NCBI GenBank assembly: GCA_021741645.1
Contig: JAIOXK010000004.1
Location: forward strand, 1 to 64,000
DNA: 64,000 nucleotides
DNA from: Candidatus Nanopelagicales bacterium
GTDB lineage: Bacteria; Actinomycetota; Actinomycetes; S36-B12
Direction: 5' to 3'
Positions 62,334 through 64,000 of this stretch are shown here, piece after piece. How positions within the stretch are numbered: position 1 is the stretch's first letter; each line of letters starts with the position of its first letter. A model generated the notes under the pieces. That model did not search any database, was not told where the DNA came from, and worked only from the letters and a program-made list of their open reading frames with translations. The position numbers and the translations under genes were made by a program.

Positions 62334-63718
62334 GCCTGCGTCAGGGTCGTCCGCAGGATCTGTTCCATCTCGTCGAACTCGGCGGGGCCGATCGTGAGTG
62401 GGGGAGCGAGTTGGATCACCGGGTCACCCCGGTCGTCCGCCCGGCAGTACAGGCCCTCGTCGAACAGGGCCGTGGACAGATAGCCCCGCAGCACACGCTC
62501 GGCCTGCTCGTCGTTGAGCGTCTCACGGGTGCCCTTGTCCTGAACCAGTTCAATTCCATAGAAGTAGCCGGCACCGCGCACGTCACCCACGATCGGCAGG
62601 TCGCTCAATCGGGCGAGGGTGCTCTTGAAGATCTCCTCGTTCTGGCGGACATGCTCATTGGTGCCCTCGCGATCGAAGATATCGAGCGTGGCGAGGGCGG
62701 CGGCTGCTCCGACAGGATGACCGGACCAGGTGAAGCCGTGCAGGAACATCGCTGTGCCTGATCGGAAGGGCTCGAAGAGGCGGTCGCTGACGATCATGGC
62801 ACCCATGGGCGCATAGCCGGAGGTCATGCCCTTGGCACACGTGATGATGTCCGGTGTGACGCCGAATCGGCTCATGGCGAAGGTGTCGCCAATGCGACCG
62901 AAGGCGGTGATGGTCTCGTCGGCGACGAGAAGCACATCGTGCTCATCGCAGATCTCTCGCACGCGCTCGAGGTAGCCGGGAGGAGGCGGGAAACAGCCTC
63001 CGGAGTTCTGCACTGGCTCGAGGAACACGGCGGCGACGGTGTCAGCCCCTTCGAACTCGATCGCCTCGGCGATCCGATCGGCAGCCCATCGGCCGAATGC
63101 CTTCTCATCATCACGCAGATGCTCGGGCGCTCGATAGTGGTTCGTGTTGGGCACTCGAATGCCACTGGGCACGAGGGGCTCGAAGGGCTCCTTGGCAGCG
63201 GGGATCCCCGTGATGGACAGAGCCCCCTGCGGCGTGCCGTGATAGGCCACGGCTCGCGAGATCACCTTGTGCTTGGTGGGACGGCCCGTGAGCTTGAAGT
63301 ACTGCTTGGCGAGCTTCCACGCGGATTCGACGGCCTCGCCGCCGCCGCTCGTGAAGAACACGCGGTTCAGATCCCCAGGCGCGAGGGCCGCCAGACGCTC
63401 GGCGAGTTCGATCGCCCTTGGATGCGCATAGGACCAGATGGGGAAGTAGGCCAGCTCCGAGGCCTGTCGAGCCATGGCCTCGCCGATCTCTGATCGGCCG
63501 TGACCCAGCTGCACGGTGAAGAGGCCAGACAGGCCGTCCAGATAGCGGCGGCCCTGCTCGTCCCAGATGTAGGCGCCCTCGCCTCGGACGATCACCGGAA
63601 CGCTGGTGCCGTTGTCATAGGCGGAATGCCGGGTGAAGGGCATCCACAGGTGATCTCGAGCGCGTTCAGCCAGAGAGTCGGTGCTCTGGTCGGTCACGTC
63701 TTGCGGGGTGCTGGTCAC
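62318..63718 (-). CDS. Class III omega-aminotransferase
   Basis: HLWMPFTRHSAY...VFFTSGGGEAVESAWKLAKQYF...VLLVADETITAFGRIGDTFAM...ITCAKGMTSGYAPMGAMIV; GTG at 63718 (ORF to 63745). Confidence 0.9.
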   Translation of the reverse strand: MTSTPQDVTDQSTDSLAERARDHLWMPFTRHSAYDNGTSVPVIVRGEGAYIWDEQGRRYLDGLSGLFTVQLGHGRSEIGEAMARQASELAYFPIWSYAHPRAIELAERLAALAPGDLNRVFFTSGGGEAVESAWKLAKQYFKLTGRPTKHKVISRAVAYHGTPQGALSITGIPAAKEPFEPLVPSGIRVPNTNHYRAPEHLRDDEKAFGRWAADRIAEAIEFEGADTVAAVFLEPVQNSGGCFPPPPGYLERVREICDEHDVLLVADETITAFGRIGDTFAMSRFGVTPDIITCAKGMTSGYAPMGAMIVSDRLFEPFRSGTAMFLHGFTWSGHPVGAAAALATLDIFDREGTNEHVRQNEEIFKSTLARLSDLPIVGDVRGAGYFYGIELVQDKGTRETLNDEQAERVLRGYLSTALFDEGLYCRADDRGDPVIQLAPPLTIGPAEFDEMEQILRTTLTQAWSLL

Positions 63719-63729
63719 GGTTCCGCCTC

Positions 63730-64000
63730 CTAGCGGGTTCCCCACGTGTAGATCTGCTTGCGCAGCTTGAGGTAGACGAACGTTTCCGTTGCCCGCACGC
63801 GGGGGAGGGCACGGATCTTGCGGTTGATTACCTCAAGTAGGTGGTCGTCGTCCTCAGCCACGATCTCCGCGAGGATGTCGAAACTGCCGGCGCAGACGAC
63901 GAGGTAGTCGACTTCCGGCAGCTTCTCGATCTCGCTGGCGATCTCCTCGGCATCTCCGTCGACGGTGATGCCGATCATCGCCGAGCGGGAGAAGCCCACC
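63730..64000 (-). CDS. Lrp/AsnC family regulator, N-terminal part outside window
   Basis: AMIGITVDGDAEEIASEIEKLPEVDYLVVCAGSFDILAEIVAEDDDHLLEVINRKIRALPRVRATETFVYLKLRKQIYTWG. Confidence 0.85.
   Translation of the reverse strand, partial: VGFSRSAMIGITVDGDAEEIASEIEKLPEVDYLVVCAGSFDILAEIVAEDDDHLLEVINRKIRALPRVRATETFVYLKLRKQIYTWGTR

Overview
High-GC actinobacterial chromosome segment, almost entirely housekeeping and very similar in gene order to the region known from Mycobacterium and Streptomyces. Gene order: ilvE(partial)-cimA-FAH-gltX-tRNA-Gln-tRNA-Glu-leuCD-hup-cofC-plsC-gpsA-transsulfuration enzyme-ddl-thiL-rpmB-DAK2/fakA-like-recG-rsmD-coaD-sepIVA-like-yceD-rpmF-plsX-ACP-like-rnc-mutM-smc-lysoplasmalogenase-ftsY-amt-glnK-glnD-ffh-rpsP-KH-rimM-trmD-pgm-rplS-lepB-lepB-rnhB-yraN-comM-dprA-xerC-M23 peptidase-rpsB-tsf-pyrH-frr-cdsA-rlmN-K+ channel-prpE. 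The right end (about 55-64 kb) is an accessory catabolic locus: CoA-transferase, GntR regulator, glutaryl-CoA dehydrogenase, aldehyde dehydrogenase and nitrobindin-like protein on +, facing Lrp, omega-aminotransferase, PPOX-like protein and FAD oxidoreductase on -. I see no prophage, transposon, CRISPR array or defence island. The best candidates for new biology are small and regulatory: (1) a leader-peptide attenuator upstream of cimA (Val-Ile-Ile-Ile codons, perfect 10-bp hairpin, terminator); (2) an acyl-carrier-protein-like ORF between plsX and rnc that seems to lack the phosphopantetheine serine; (3) two GntR-type operator copies exactly 21 bp apart over the promoter of an apparently leaderless glutarate operon; (4) a GlnR-type box before amt-glnK-glnD; (5) a perfect 28-bp palindrome inside plsX; (6) recurrent 12-17 bp tandem duplications in intergenic spaces. 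All calls come from reading the sequence and translations; no database search was run.
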